Assembly: GCA_041389725.1 (NCBI GenBank)
Contig: JAWKRG010000002.1
Coordinates: 1,674,001 to 1,738,000 of the forward strand
Length of the DNA stretch: 64,000 bases
Direction of reading: 5' to 3'
From: Polyangiaceae bacterium
GTDB taxonomy: Bacteria; Myxococcota_A; Polyangia; Polyangiales; Polyangiaceae
How positions within the stretch are numbered: position 1 is the stretch's first letter; every line of letters starts with the position of its first letter. Made by a program: the position numbers and the translations under genes. The notes beneath the pieces were generated by a model. That model ran no database searches and was not told the origin of the DNA. It saw only the letters and a list, made by a program, of their open reading frames with translations. This document shows, in pieces, positions 18,039 through 27,576 of the stretch.

Positions 18039-18959
18039 GTGGCCGAGGCGAAACGTGCGCTGAAGCAATCCTTGGACTGGGCTCGACTGGCGCCCCTCAG
18101 CGTGCGCGCGCGCGCCGTCGCCGACGGGCTGTACATGGGCGCCCACCGCAGCCCGCGCCGCGGGCCGGGAGTCGAGTTCGGCGGCCATCGGGCCTACCTG
18201 CCGGGCGACGATCTGCGCTGGCTCGATCGACGAGCCCTCATGCGTCACGGACGCTTGCTCGTGCGCGAGTTCGAGACCGACACGGACCGCGCGTTGCGCC
18301 TGATCGTCGATGCAACGGCCAGCATGGGCTACCGCAGCGAGCACGCGCCGATGACGAAGTTGGAGTACGCCTCCCTCTTGGCAGCGGCGCTGGCGCGCGT
18401 CGCTCAGAGCGGCGGAGATCCCGTGGCCCTCGACTGGCTCGGCGGTTCTTCACGACGTCCACTGCCCGCGATGGGCGGGCGTGAAGCCTTTGAACGCATC
18501 GTAGCCTGTTTGGAGGGCGCGGGGCCCGCCGGGGAGTTGCGCGACGACACACGCTCCCTGGATCGCGCGTTGACGCCGGTTGCGACGCACGCACGACGCG
18601 GCTCGGTGCTGGTGCTCCTCAGTGACATGCTTGACCTGCCCGACGCCGCGCTGGATCGTTTCCTCGCGCTGTCCGTGCGCGGACGCATTCTGGTGGCGGT
18701 TCAGGTCCTGGATCCGGCAGAGCGGCGCTTCCCCTTCCGTGGCCCCTTGCGGCTGCGTGCAACGGAAGGCTCCCACACCGTAGAGACCGACGGAGATGCC
18801 GTGCGCAGCGAGTACCTGCAGCGCTTGGAAGCGTTGATCGAGCATTGGCGACAGCGTCTGGCCTCCGTCGGCGGGCGCCTGGTGCTTTCCACCACCGATG
18901 ACGACCCGGTGGAGGTGGTGCGCAACGTCTTGGCTGCCGTCGCGGGGGAGCGACCGTGA
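18039..18959 (+). CDS. DUF58-family protein
   Basis: A GTG start at 18039, five bases after the kinase stop, gives 306 residues. The DUF58 signature is clear: VEFGGHRAYLPGDDLRWLDRRA (about 47-68), followed by a von-Willebrand-like region with DATASMGY (about 95) and VLVLLSDMLDLP (about 190). DUF58 proteins normally sit beside a MoxR AAA ATPase and BatA-type VWA membrane proteins; here the VWA partner is next (GTGA overlap) but no MoxR gene is in the window. The protein has no signal and should be cytoplasmic. The function is likely in envelope protein assembly or stress, by analogy only. Confidence 0.85.
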   Translation: MAEAKRALKQSLDWARLAPLSVRARAVADGLYMGAHRSPRRGPGVEFGGHRAYLPGDDLRWLDRRALMRHGRLLVREFETDTDRALRLIVDATASMGYRSEHAPMTKLEYASLLAAALARVAQSGGDPVALDWLGGSSRRPLPAMGGREAFERIVACLEGAGPAGELRDDTRSLDRALTPVATHARRGSVLVLLSDMLDLPDAALDRFLALSVRGRILVAVQVLDPAERRFPFRGPLRLRATEGSHTVETDGDAVRSEYLQRLEALIEHWRQRLASVGGRLVLSTTDDDPVEVVRNVLAAVAGERP

Positions 18960-20959
18960 GCTTCGTTGCCATCTTCGCCTTGGCCATCGGCGTGCTGGTC
19001 GGGTTTCCCATCGTCGCCCACCTCTTGCGACGTGCTGCCGCGGACGAGCGCGAGTTTCCCGCCGCGCGCCTGGTGCCCGGAGCAGAGCCGACGCATCGTC
19101 GTCGGCACCGGCTGGAGGACCGCGCGCTGCTCGGCGTGCGCGCGGTCTTGATTCTGGCCCTTGCCGTGCTCGGGGCAACGCCACTCGTGCAGTGCTCACG
19201 CCTGGCGCTCGAACGCGATGCGGGCGCGTCCATCGCGCTGGCGCTGGTAGTCGATGATTCCCACAGCATGCGCGCTCGCCTGTCCGGCGGTGACCAGCGC
19301 TGGCAAGCAGCGATTGCCGGGGCGCTCGAGTTGTTGGATGCAGCACGCACCGGCGACGCGATCGCCGTCGTCCTGGCAGGCAAGCCAGCGAGACTGCTAT
19401 TGCCCGCCACCACCGACCTGAATCAAGCCCGACAAGTGCTGACGGAACTGCAGGTCAGCGATCGAGGCACGGACCTGGACGCGGCCGTCAAACTCGGCGA
19501 GGCGAGCCTGCAGGCTTTGCCGCACAAGGACCGGCGCATCGTACTGCTCAGCGACTTGGCTGCTCCCGCCCTGGATGTCGAGAAGCTACCGCTGACGGCG
19601 CCGCTGGAGCGCCTCAGTCAACCCGCTGCCGACTGTGGCATCGTGCAGGCACTGCGTTCTGGCAACCGCGCCAGCGTGCGTGTCGCGTGCAACGCCGCGA
19701 GCGCAGCGGCGAAACGAACGTTGCGCGTGCAGCTGGAAGGTGACCTAGGGCCATCGGAGGCGGGCCCGGCCGTCAAGGCAGGCGCCGAGCTGGGCACGGC
19801 TCCCTTGGTCGACCGTGGCGGCGTACAGGACATCGCCATCGAGCTATCCGCCGCGTCAGGCACGATGAGCGCGAGGCTCTCCGAGGGGGATGCGTTACCC
19901 GAGAACGATCGCGCACCCCTCTCCTTGGAGAGCGGGCGACTGGGCGTCGCCGTCGTGCGCGATCCGAGCACCACCTCCGTAGCTACCGGCGGCGCTCCAA
20001 TCATCGAGCAGGCCTTGGCCTCCTTGGAGCGCGACGTGGGCGTCCGCCCGCTCCAAGTCCTGCCCGACAAGTTGACGGAGCTCGATGGCTACGCCTTGAC
20101 GATCGTCGACGACCCGCCCGGCGTGCCCGCGGAAGCCCGCAGTGCGCTCACGACCTGGCTCGAGCGCGGCCGTGTCGCCATGCTCCTGCTCGGCCCCAAC
20201 GCCGATGCCGCTCCGCTCGGCTCCACCTTCGAACCCTTCGCGCGCGGAGCCCTGCGCTGGCAGAGCAAGACCGGCGGGGGTGCGGATCCAACTTCCCTCG
20301 GCTTTCTGGGGGAAGCCGCCTCGAGCCTGGAAAAGCTCGAACCTCGCGGCCGTGGACTGCTCGCTCCAGCGCTGACGGACGGTGCGGAGGCAATGGGCAA
20401 GTGGGAGGACGGCGAACCTTTCGCGGTCAGCACCAAGGTCGGCCGAGGTCTGGCGCTGACGATGAGCTTGCCCGCAAGCCTCGAGCAGAGTGACTTCGCT
20501 CTGCGACCTGGCTTCCTCGCCTTGTTGACCCACGCCCTCGACGCTGCCGAACGACGTGCGGGCCCAAGGCGTAGCTTGGCAGGCGACACCTGGGGTTTCC
20601 CGGCCAGGTCAACGGTGGAGATCTTGGGGCCAGATGCGAAACCACTGTCGCTGGTCCGTGGCGATGACGGCGACGACCAAACCCTGGTGGTGGCGCAAGC
20701 CGGACGCTACCGCGTCAGCATCGACGGCGACGTAGCGGAACGCTTCGTCAGCTATCCCGAGGACGAACTCGTCCGGCTGCCTTCACCGCTTGCGTCGCGG
20801 GCGGGTTCGAACGTGGGCGTGGCGGTGCGGTCCAAGGTCGACGCATCGAAGCACCTGGCGCTAGTGTGCCTCGCGCTCTTCGCCGTGGAGGTGCTGCTTC
20901 GCCTCTACCGCCTTCTGAGCAGGAAATCCGCGGCGCGTGACCTGCAGAAGTCGTCGTGA
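18956..20959 (+). CDS. BatA-like VWA-domain membrane protein
   Basis: The protein has 667 residues, and its GTG start overlaps the DUF58 stop (GTGA). Residues 1-25 form a membrane helix followed by the short basic loop typical of the BatA N-terminal domain, with a second helix at about 62-82. The von Willebrand A domain (about 92-260) has a MIDAS-like DDSHSMR and later LLSDLAAP. A large extracytoplasmic region (about 260-620) with a GATase-like central part (LTIVDDPPGVP) precedes a final membrane helix at about 635-652. Such proteins work with MoxR/DUF58 modules in envelope maintenance. It is the penultimate gene of the operon. Confidence 0.82.
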   Translation: MSFVAIFALAIGVLVGFPIVAHLLRRAAADEREFPAARLVPGAEPTHRRRHRLEDRALLGVRAVLILALAVLGATPLVQCSRLALERDAGASIALALVVDDSHSMRARLSGGDQRWQAAIAGALELLDAARTGDAIAVVLAGKPARLLLPATTDLNQARQVLTELQVSDRGTDLDAAVKLGEASLQALPHKDRRIVLLSDLAAPALDVEKLPLTAPLERLSQPAADCGIVQALRSGNRASVRVACNAASAAAKRTLRVQLEGDLGPSEAGPAVKAGAELGTAPLVDRGGVQDIAIELSAASGTMSARLSEGDALPENDRAPLSLESGRLGVAVVRDPSTTSVATGGAPIIEQALASLERDVGVRPLQVLPDKLTELDGYALTIVDDPPGVPAEARSALTTWLERGRVAMLLLGPNADAAPLGSTFEPFARGALRWQSKTGGGADPTSLGFLGEAASSLEKLEPRGRGLLAPALTDGAEAMGKWEDGEPFAVSTKVGRGLALTMSLPASLEQSDFALRPGFLALLTHALDAAERRAGPRRSLAGDTWGFPARSTVEILGPDAKPLSLVRGDDGDDQTLVVAQAGRYRVSIDGDVAERFVSYPEDELVRLPSPLASRAGSNVGVAVRSKVDASKHLALVCLALFAVEVLLRLYRLLSRKSAARDLQKSS

Positions 20960-20971
20960 TACGTCGTCACC

Positions 20972-21514
20972 ATGAGACGAACAGGGTTGTGGGTGACTGC
21001 GGCAGCATGCGCCGCAGCTTGCCATTCCCCGGGGCAATACGGTCATGCCCGAGTGTACGCGCCCCTGAGTGAAGAGCAGGACGCGACGGCGGGTGCGAAG
21101 GAATACGACCCCGTGATGGTTCAGCGCAAACCCGAGGACTTCAAGGGCAAGACTTTGACGTTCTTCGGCGTGGTACTGTCACGCAGCGAGGGGCGCGGAG
21201 GCACCGCCAGGCTCCGTCTCTCCGTGCGCAGCCTGGAGCCACGCAACCTGTGCGAGTCCAAAGACGAAGACAGCTGCCGCGTGACCGTCGGCGACCGCGA
21301 GCACGCGGTCGCGCACGCCCTGGTCAAGCTCTCCGCCGATGACGACATCGGCAAACTCTCGGTTGGGCCTGGATCCCTGGTGCGAGTCGTCGGAGAGCTG
21401 GTAGACGAAGTGGACAACAACGATGGCGGCGCCGTGCTCAAGGCAACGTACTACCGGCATTGGCCGCGCAACTACTACGTGACGACCGCCGATCGCCCAC
21501 TCATGCGCCGCTAG
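20972..21514 (+). CDS. Small lipoprotein of unknown function
   Basis: The protein has 180 residues, starting 12 nt after the VWA gene. The N-terminus MRRTGLWVTAAACAAACHS is a lipoprotein signal with the lipid-bearing Cys at about 17. The mature part contains a beta-rich segment (FKGKTLTFFGVVLSRSEG) that could be an OB-like fold, and three further Cys. No known family was recognised. Its place at the end of the kinase/DUF58/VWA operon suggests an envelope role. It converges with the TolC gene across an 82-bp gap in which no clear hairpin was seen. Confidence 0.6.
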   Translation: MRRTGLWVTAAACAAACHSPGQYGHARVYAPLSEEQDATAGAKEYDPVMVQRKPEDFKGKTLTFFGVVLSRSEGRGGTARLRLSVRSLEPRNLCESKDEDSCRVTVGDREHAVAHALVKLSADDDIGKLSVGPGSLVRVVGELVDEVDNNDGGAVLKATYYRHWPRNYYVTTADRPLMRR

Positions 21515-21596
21515 GTCACCGAACCAAGTCGCGCCCCTGCCGTACTCGTACTCACAGCCGCGACCGAATGCACCGACCCGCGAACGTGAGGCCCCC

Positions 21597-23072
21597 TCAG
21601 CCCCGCACCCAGCGTGAATAGAGCGCGCCGGACAAGTGCTGGACCGCGATCTCGGCCCGTGCCAGGTCCACCCGCGCACGAACGACGCGCAATCGCGCGC
21701 GTCGCACGTCGTCTTCGGCCTGCTGCACGGTGATGGGCAGGCCTTGGCCCAGTTCGTAGCGCGTCTTCTCGGCCTCGTGGGCCTTGATGGCCACATCTAG
21801 CGTGCGCTCCGCCAATTGCATGCGCCGCTCCGCCGCGCGTTGGTCCTGTACCGCGCCCAGCGCCTCCGCGGTGATGCGGTCGCGCGCGACGCGCACGTTG
21901 TTCTCGGCAATACGAATCCCCAGGATGGCGTTGGCGCGCTCGGCAGCACCTTTGGAGCCGCTGAGAGGCATCTCGAAGGTGAGCCCCACGTGAGCCGTGA
22001 GCCAGCCCATTTGGGCGGCGCGCGACATGGCCTTGGGAATGCCCGTACTGACGCCTTCGGTTTGAAGATAGCCATCGAGATCCAGGCGCGCGCGACTCGA
22101 CTCGCCAGCGACGTCGGCGCGAGAGCGTGCAAGCTTGATCTGGGCCTCCGCCTCCGCCAGTTCGATGGATCCGGAACGCAAGGACGCTTCCAGCTCCTTC
22201 GAAGTGATCGGCTGCGTGGTCATGGGCGGCGCGCTACTGGCGGTCAGGTTCTGCGACTCCGTCTGCAGGGCACCCATGAGCCTGGCCAGGTCCAAGGCGC
22301 GCTGCTGCTTGCTGGTGCGAGCGGACACCACGTTCTCTTCCAGCTGTGCCACACGCGAGGTGAAGGTCAGCACGTCGGCCGGCGCGATGGCGCCCTGCTT
22401 GACGCGTTCGCTGGCCTCGCTCTCCTGCGCGCGCGCCAACTTCAGTGCCGCGGTCTCGATATCCACGGATTGCCCGGCGTACCACAGCTCCCAGTAGGCA
22501 TTGAGGACGTCGCGAATGACTTCGCTGGTGACGCGCTGGCGTGTCTTGTCCGCCAGCGCTTTGCTGATTCTTGCCGCGCGCAGTTCCGCCTCACCCACGC
22601 GGGTACCGGCACCCCGCATCAGCGGCTGAGTCACGGACACACGACCGGTCATGCCGTAACCGCTGCCCACCGCGGTGCCCGAGAAGCCCTGCTGCGTTTC
22701 GTTCTCGAAACGGTCTCCCTGAACCCGCACCTCAGCAGAAGTTCCGCTGGCGAAGGTTCGTCGCAAGGAGCTGCCCACGACGTAGGAGCGGCTGATACTG
22801 CTCGACACGGTGTCCCCCACGCTCAAGCGTGGGCTTTCGCTGCGCGTGAACCCAGCTTCTGCCCCGAAGATGTAGGGATAGCGATCCTCCTCGGCCACCA
22901 CGTCGTGTCGCGCGCGCTCCACCTCCAGTGTGGCGGACTTGAGACTGAGGTTGCCACCCAGGGCGCGACGCACGGCGGTGTCCGCGTCGATGGCCGTCTC
23001 TGCGGCGTGACTGCGTCCGGCCCCGAAGCAAAGCAGCAATCCGATGAGAGCGGGAAGCCTGTTCTTACTCAT
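21597..23072 (-). CDS. TolC-family outer-membrane efflux protein
   Basis: The ATG at 23072 overlaps the end of the permease gene by 8 nt and begins a signal peptide (MSKNRLPALIGLLLCFG, cleavage near HAAET), giving 491 residues. Two long alpha-helical halves with repeating heptads and the usual internal duplication are visible: ALGGNLSLKSATLEVERARHD in the first half and AEAQIKLARSRADVAG in the second. These form the trimeric outer-membrane and periplasmic tunnel of tripartite exporters. The end of the second half (EKTRYELGQGLPITVQQAEDD) is characteristic. It is the last gene of the reverse efflux operon 26377-21597. Confidence 0.85.
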   Translation of the reverse strand: MSKNRLPALIGLLLCFGAGRSHAAETAIDADTAVRRALGGNLSLKSATLEVERARHDVVAEEDRYPYIFGAEAGFTRSESPRLSVGDTVSSSISRSYVVGSSLRRTFASGTSAEVRVQGDRFENETQQGFSGTAVGSGYGMTGRVSVTQPLMRGAGTRVGEAELRAARISKALADKTRQRVTSEVIRDVLNAYWELWYAGQSVDIETAALKLARAQESEASERVKQGAIAPADVLTFTSRVAQLEENVVSARTSKQQRALDLARLMGALQTESQNLTASSAPPMTTQPITSKELEASLRSGSIELAEAEAQIKLARSRADVAGESSRARLDLDGYLQTEGVSTGIPKAMSRAAQMGWLTAHVGLTFEMPLSGSKGAAERANAILGIRIAENNVRVARDRITAEALGAVQDQRAAERRMQLAERTLDVAIKAHEAEKTRYELGQGLPITVQQAEDDVRRARLRVVRARVDLARAEIAVQHLSGALYSRWVRG

Positions 23073-24270
23073 GACGCAATGCCTCGATGGGGTTGAGCCG
23101 CGCGGCCTTGTGCGCGGGAAGGTAGCCAAACAAGACGCCGATCAACGCGGACACACCGAAGGCGAGCATCAGCATGTCCGGCGCGATGACGAAGGGCACG
23201 CGCAGGGCGCGGGTCGCCGCATAGGAACCACCCAGGCCGAGGGCCACCCCCAAGATGCCGCCGAGCATGGACAGGGCGATGGCCTCGACCAGGAACTGCA
23301 TCAGTACTTCGCGCGCTAGGGCACCGATGGCCAGACGAATGCCGATCTCGCGGGTTCGCTCGGTGACGTTCACCAGCATGATGTTCATGATGCCAATGCC
23401 GCCTACCAGTAGACTGACGGCAGCGATGGCTCCCAATAGAGCCGTCAGTGCCCCCGTAGCGCTGCTGACCGTCGCTGCGATCTCGGCCATGTCCCGCACG
23501 TTGAAGTCGTCCTCGGCCCCGGGCGCGATCTTGCGCCGCTCGCGTAGAACTCGCTCGATCTGCTCCTTCACGCGGGTGGTACTCCGAGACTTCGCGACGC
23601 TCACGTACACCTGCTGGATGTCGTTGTTGCCGACCAAGCGGCGTTGAACCGCGCGCAGCGGCATCAGCACGATGTCGTCTTGGTCTTGGCCCATGCCCGA
23701 CTGCCCCTTCGCCGCCAGGACGCCAATTATTTCGCAGCTCAGCTTGCCGACTCGAATCGACTCCCCCAGGGGGTCCTGGTTGCCGAACAGCTCCTTGACC
23801 ACCGTGGCGCCGAGGACGCACAGGGGCTGCCCGGAGTTGGACTCGACGTCCGTGAGGCTGCGCCCCTTGGCCAAGGTGTAGGAGCGGACCTCGAGGTACT
23901 CGGCGGTGGAACCGGTGATGCTCGTCTGCCAGTTCTTGTTGCCCCAGACCACGAGCGTGCGATTGCTGACCGTCGGCGCCAGTCGTTCCACGCCCGGGAT
24001 CTCGGCACGGATGATGTCGATGTCTTCTTTGGAGAAGCCGCTGGCCTGGCTGAAGCCGCTGGAGCGACGATCGCCGCCAGGCGAGACAATCAGCATGTTC
24101 TCGCCGAGTTTGCCAATGTCCTCGGTGACGCGAGCCGTGGCCCCGGCGCCAATGGTGGTCAAGGCAATCACCGCGCCCACGCCGATCACGATGCCGAGCA
24201 TCGTCAGGATCGAGCGCAGGGTGTTGCGTCGGATCTCCCGCAACGCCATCAACAGCGTGACGCCAATCAA
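23065..24270 (-). CDS. MacB-type ABC transporter permease
   Basis: A TTG start at 24270 overlaps the ATPase stop (TTGA) and has AAGGAG 6 nt upstream, giving 401 residues; an ATG at 24249 is the alternative. The protein has a first membrane helix (about 25-47, ILTMLGIVIGVGAVIAL), a large periplasmic MacB core (about 48-270) and three C-terminal helices. The signatures SFLTMLGI-like N-terminus, GIGIMNIMLVNVTERTREIG and NPIEALRHE at the C-terminus are those of MacB/FtsX permeases. In this family ATP hydrolysis drives mechanical work outside the membrane, not transport through the permease. It partners the separate ATPase encoded immediately upstream. Confidence 0.9.
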   Translation of the reverse strand: MIGVTLLMALREIRRNTLRSILTMLGIVIGVGAVIALTTIGAGATARVTEDIGKLGENMLIVSPGGDRRSSGFSQASGFSKEDIDIIRAEIPGVERLAPTVSNRTLVVWGNKNWQTSITGSTAEYLEVRSYTLAKGRSLTDVESNSGQPLCVLGATVVKELFGNQDPLGESIRVGKLSCEIIGVLAAKGQSGMGQDQDDIVLMPLRAVQRRLVGNNDIQQVYVSVAKSRSTTRVKEQIERVLRERRKIAPGAEDDFNVRDMAEIAATVSSATGALTALLGAIAAVSLLVGGIGIMNIMLVNVTERTREIGIRLAIGALAREVLMQFLVEAIALSMLGGILGVALGLGGSYAATRALRVPFVIAPDMLMLAFGVSALIGVLFGYLPAHKAARLNPIEALRHE

Positions 24271-25037
24271 GACGGTCTCCTTTCGGAGAGAGGGCGATGC
24301 GACAAGGGCCCGGCATAGCTCACGTCTTTGGGCTGCCCATCGCCCACGATCTTTCCATCCTTGAACATGACGACGCGGGACACGTACACGGCCATGTCTG
24401 GCTCGTGGGTCACCATGGCGATCGTGATGTTCCGTTCCTGATTCAGTCGCACCAAGAGTTCCATGATCTCGGCCTTGCGCGCCGAGTCGAGGTTGCCCGT
24501 GGGCTCGTCGGCCAAGAGCAGCGACGGGTCGCACACCAGCGCGCGAGCAATGGCCACGCGTTGCTGCTGTCCGCCAGACAGCTCGCTGGGCGTGTGGTGA
24601 GCGCGGTCCGAAAGACCCACGGCGTCCAGTGCCCACATCGCCTTTTCGCGGCGTTCTTTGCTGGCGGTGCGTCGATACACCAGCGGCAACTCCACGTTCT
24701 CCAACGCGGTGGTGCGGGCCAGCAGGTTGAAACCCTGGAACACGAAACCGACGTAGTGGCGGCGCAGCAACGCGAGTTGGTCGTTGTCCAGGGTACCCAC
24801 ATCCACGCCGCGAAAGGAGTATTGGCCCCGGGTCGGCACGTCCAAGCAGCCCACGATGTTCATGCAGGTGCTCTTGCCGGAACCGCTGGAGCCCATGATG
24901 GCAACGAACTCGCCGTGATCGATGGTGAGGTCGACGCCGTCCAGTGCGCGCACTTCGGTGTCACCCTCGCCGTAGATCTTGTAGACCCCGCGGAACTCCA
25001 CCACGACGGGTTTGACCCGCGGAGAGCCTTCGGTCAC
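24267..25037 (-). CDS. MacB/LolD-type ABC transporter ATPase
   Basis: The protein has 256 residues. The GTG start at 25037 shares GTGA with the stop of the membrane-fusion gene. All nucleotide-binding motifs are present: Walker A GSSGSGKST, Q-loop FQGFNL, signature LSGGQQQR, Walker B LLLADEPTG and the switch His in VTHEPDM. The sequence style is that of the MacB/LolD group. In many bacteria the ATPase and permease are one MacB chain; here they are two. It energises the MacA-TolC assembly encoded around it. Confidence 0.93.
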   Translation of the reverse strand: MTEGSPRVKPVVVEFRGVYKIYGEGDTEVRALDGVDLTIDHGEFVAIMGSSGSGKSTCMNIVGCLDVPTRGQYSFRGVDVGTLDNDQLALLRRHYVGFVFQGFNLLARTTALENVELPLVYRRTASKERREKAMWALDAVGLSDRAHHTPSELSGGQQQRVAIARALVCDPSLLLADEPTGNLDSARKAEIMELLVRLNQERNITIAMVTHEPDMAVYVSRVVMFKDGKIVGDGQPKDVSYAGPLSHRPLSERRPS

Positions 25038-26377
25038 TCCTTGGCCTCCGTCGCATCCACGATGACCTTCATACCCGGAGTGACCGTGTCCGACAGCACT
25101 TCGGTGCTCTTGCCGTCGCTGATACCCAGCTCCACGCGCAGCATCTTCGGTACGCCTGCTTCCAGCACGTAGACTCGACCACGCTGCTTGCGCTCGCGCG
25201 AAGCGCCCGGCTGTGTGCCCGCGCCGCGCCCGTTTCCACCCGGCGCCCCGCCACCACGCGACCCACCGCGCATGCCGCGAAAGCCTCCGCCAAGTCCCGG
25301 AATCGGCAGGCCGCCTCCTGGGCGGGAGGAACTCGCCCCGCTCGCGTCGCCGCTGGTGGGCTGAAAGCGGAGTGCGGCGTTCGGCACGCTGACCACGTCG
25401 GCCTTCTCATTGACAATCACCGTGGCGGTGGCCGTCATCCCGGGTCGCAGCAGGCGTTCCGAGTTGTCCACGATGAGCTCCGCTTCGTAGGTGATGACGG
25501 ACGTGCCCGACTTGGGCAGGTTGTGCAGACGCTTGACCGTCGACGTGAACTGGCGCCGCGGGTAGGCGTCCACGACAAAAGTAGCCTTTTGCCCTTCTTT
25601 GACCTGGCCGACGTCGGCTTCGTCGACGTCGATGGTCAGCTCCATCTGCGTCAGGTCCTTGGCCAGCGTGAAGAGCACGGGAGTCTGCAGCCCGCTGGTC
25701 ACGGTTTGGCCGACCTCCACCGTGCGCGCCAGGACGATACCGTCGATGGGCGACCGGATGATGGCCTTGCCCTTGTTGGTCTGGGCCGACTTGAGTCCTG
25801 CGCGGGCCATGGTGATCTGCGCCGACGAAGACGTGACTGAAGACTTGGCGCGATCGAGCGCGGCTTCGGCGGTTTCCAGCTCCTGACTGGACGCCAGTCC
25901 TCGCTTGTGCAGCTCACGGGTGCGTGCGGCCTTGGCCTCGGCTTCCTGCACCGTGGCCTTGCTGGTCTTGTAGGAAGCCTGGGCCCCCCGCAGCTGCGCT
26001 TGGGATTCCTCGACCCGAGCTTCGAGCAGCTCCGGGTCGAGCTCGACCAGGACTTGTCCGACGGTCACCTTGTCGTTGATGTCCACGGTGACCTTGGTGA
26101 CGCGACCGGTGACTTCGGCGCCGACTTCCACGGCGTCCAGCGGGCTCAGGGTTCCCGTGGCGGTGACGGTTTGACGCAGATCGCCCCTGACGACCTCTTC
26201 CGTCACGTAGGTTTCGCCGCCGTTCTTCTTCGCCTTCGCACGCCACAGGAAGAAGCCTGCGGCTCCCACCACCACTACCAGCAGCGCAATGGCCCGAAAA
26301 AGCCACTTGCGCACCCCCCGTCCCTTCTTCACGCCCAAAGTGTTCAGAACCTCGGGTTCCGCCTTGTTCGTTTCCAC
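25034..26377 (-). CDS. MacA-type membrane fusion protein (HlyD family)
   Basis: A GTG start at 26377 is preferred over a longer frame from 26521 that has no conserved sequence; it gives 447 residues. The N-terminal membrane helix (about 22-42, FRAIALLVVVVGAAGFFLW) is followed by lipoyl-like half-motifs (TATGTLSPLDAVEVGAEVTG), an alpha-helical hairpin (about 120-200), a beta-barrel (RSPIDGIVLARTVEVGQTV) and a membrane-proximal domain. A Gly/Arg-rich insertion (about 335-385) is unusual. The protein bridges the inner-membrane MacB pair and TolC. It is the first gene of the operon; the substrate (antibiotic, toxin, lipid or peptide) is unknown. Confidence 0.88.
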   Translation of the reverse strand: METNKAEPEVLNTLGVKKGRGVRKWLFRAIALLVVVVGAAGFFLWRAKAKKNGGETYVTEEVVRGDLRQTVTATGTLSPLDAVEVGAEVTGRVTKVTVDINDKVTVGQVLVELDPELLEARVEESQAQLRGAQASYKTSKATVQEAEAKAARTRELHKRGLASSQELETAEAALDRAKSSVTSSSAQITMARAGLKSAQTNKGKAIIRSPIDGIVLARTVEVGQTVTSGLQTPVLFTLAKDLTQMELTIDVDEADVGQVKEGQKATFVVDAYPRRQFTSTVKRLHNLPKSGTSVITYEAELIVDNSERLLRPGMTATATVIVNEKADVVSVPNAALRFQPTSGDASGASSSRPGGGLPIPGLGGGFRGMRGGSRGGGAPGGNGRGAGTQPGASRERKQRGRVYVLEAGVPKMLRVELGISDGKSTEVLSDTVTPGMKVIVDATEAKE

Positions 26378-26574
26378 CGTGACCGCTCTCTCGCTCCCGC
26401 TACCGCGGTGTTCGGACGCCGCCGGACAGTCGATTCCTACGCGGCCTGTGATTCCGACGGGCACTTCGCTGAATATGCGAATGATATCAAATGGTTGATG
26501 CCACTGCGCCAACTCGACCACGGGGCTCCGGCAACTGCGGGTCGGGGTTCGGGGCGCGAATGCTATAAGGCCCC

Positions 26575-27546
26575 ATGCACAAAGCAGGCGCTTGGTCCCT
26601 GTTCGCGGCGCTGACGCTTTCGGCGGCCACTGGTCACGCCACGATCGTGGAACGCGTCGCGGCCGTGGTGGGGGAGCGAGCGATTCTGCTGAGCGACGTG
26701 CGCGATCGCGCTCGCCCGCTCTTGGTTCGCATCTACTCCGAGGTGCCGACGGGTGCCCAGCGCGCAGCCGCCATCTCGCAGACCTTCAAGACCGTGCTGC
26801 AGCGCATGGTAGACGAGGAACTCGAGCAGCGAGCGGCCAACCGCGCCCGCATCGTGGTGAGCGCGCAGGAGATCGACGACGCGTTGACTCGCATCGCGGG
26901 ACAGAACAACTTGAGCGTGGACAAGCTCGTGGCTGAAGCGAAGCGCGCGGGTCTGACGGAGTCGCAGTATCGCAACGAGATCAAGCGCCAGGTGCTCGAG
27001 GCCAAGCTGCTCAACCTGCGTGTGCAGGGTCGCGTTCGAGTCACCGAAGACGACGCGCGCAGTGCTTACCGTCGACTGGTGGCCGAAGAGCGACGCAAGC
27101 TCAGCTTTCGTGCCGCGTGGATTCGACTGGATCTGCCAGCCAAGGCGAACGCGGCGCAGGTCGCCGAGCGTCGACGCCTAGCCGATGAACTGGTCGAGCG
27201 CGTGGGCCGAGGCGAGCGCATCGCAGACTTGGCCAAGCTGCACTCTGACGACCCCTCGACTCGCGACAGCGGTGGGCTGCTCGCGCGCATGCGTCCCGGT
27301 AGGCTGCCGCGTGCCGTCGACGCTGCTCTGCAGAGCTTGGAGGTCGGACAAGCCGCACCGTCTCTGCGGGTGGGCAACGCCTTCTACGTGGTGCAGCTGG
27401 TGGAGCGCGAGGAGTCGGAGCTGCCGAGCTTCGAGGAATCCCGCGCGGAGCTAGCGGAACGCATCTATCTCGAGAAGATGAACAAGGCGCGCCGCATTTG
27501 GCTCGATTCCTTGCGGCGACAGACCCACGTCGAAGTGCGCATGTAG
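26575..27546 (+). CDS. SurA-like periplasmic chaperone/peptidyl-prolyl isomerase
   Basis: The protein has 323 residues, with a signal peptide at about 1-22 (ending GHATIVE). The SurA N-terminal helical domain (about 24-165) begins VERVAAVVGERAILLSDV, followed by a parvulin-like domain (about 170-285, with LAKLHSDDPSTRDSGGLLARM and VGNAFYVVQLVERE). The parvulin part keeps the fold, but it cannot be told whether isomerase activity remains. The protein should assist outer-membrane protein folding in the periplasm. A TGC-TATAAG extended -10-like box ends 5 nt before the ATG, so the mRNA may be leaderless. It diverges from the efflux operon. Confidence 0.85.
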   Translation: MHKAGAWSLFAALTLSAATGHATIVERVAAVVGERAILLSDVRDRARPLLVRIYSEVPTGAQRAAAISQTFKTVLQRMVDEELEQRAANRARIVVSAQEIDDALTRIAGQNNLSVDKLVAEAKRAGLTESQYRNEIKRQVLEAKLLNLRVQGRVRVTEDDARSAYRRLVAEERRKLSFRAAWIRLDLPAKANAAQVAERRRLADELVERVGRGERIADLAKLHSDDPSTRDSGGLLARMRPGRLPRAVDAALQSLEVGQAAPSLRVGNAFYVVQLVEREESELPSFEESRAELAERIYLEKMNKARRIWLDSLRRQTHVEVRM

Positions 27547-27576
27547 TCCCGACGCGGGCGCCGCGTCCCATGCGGT

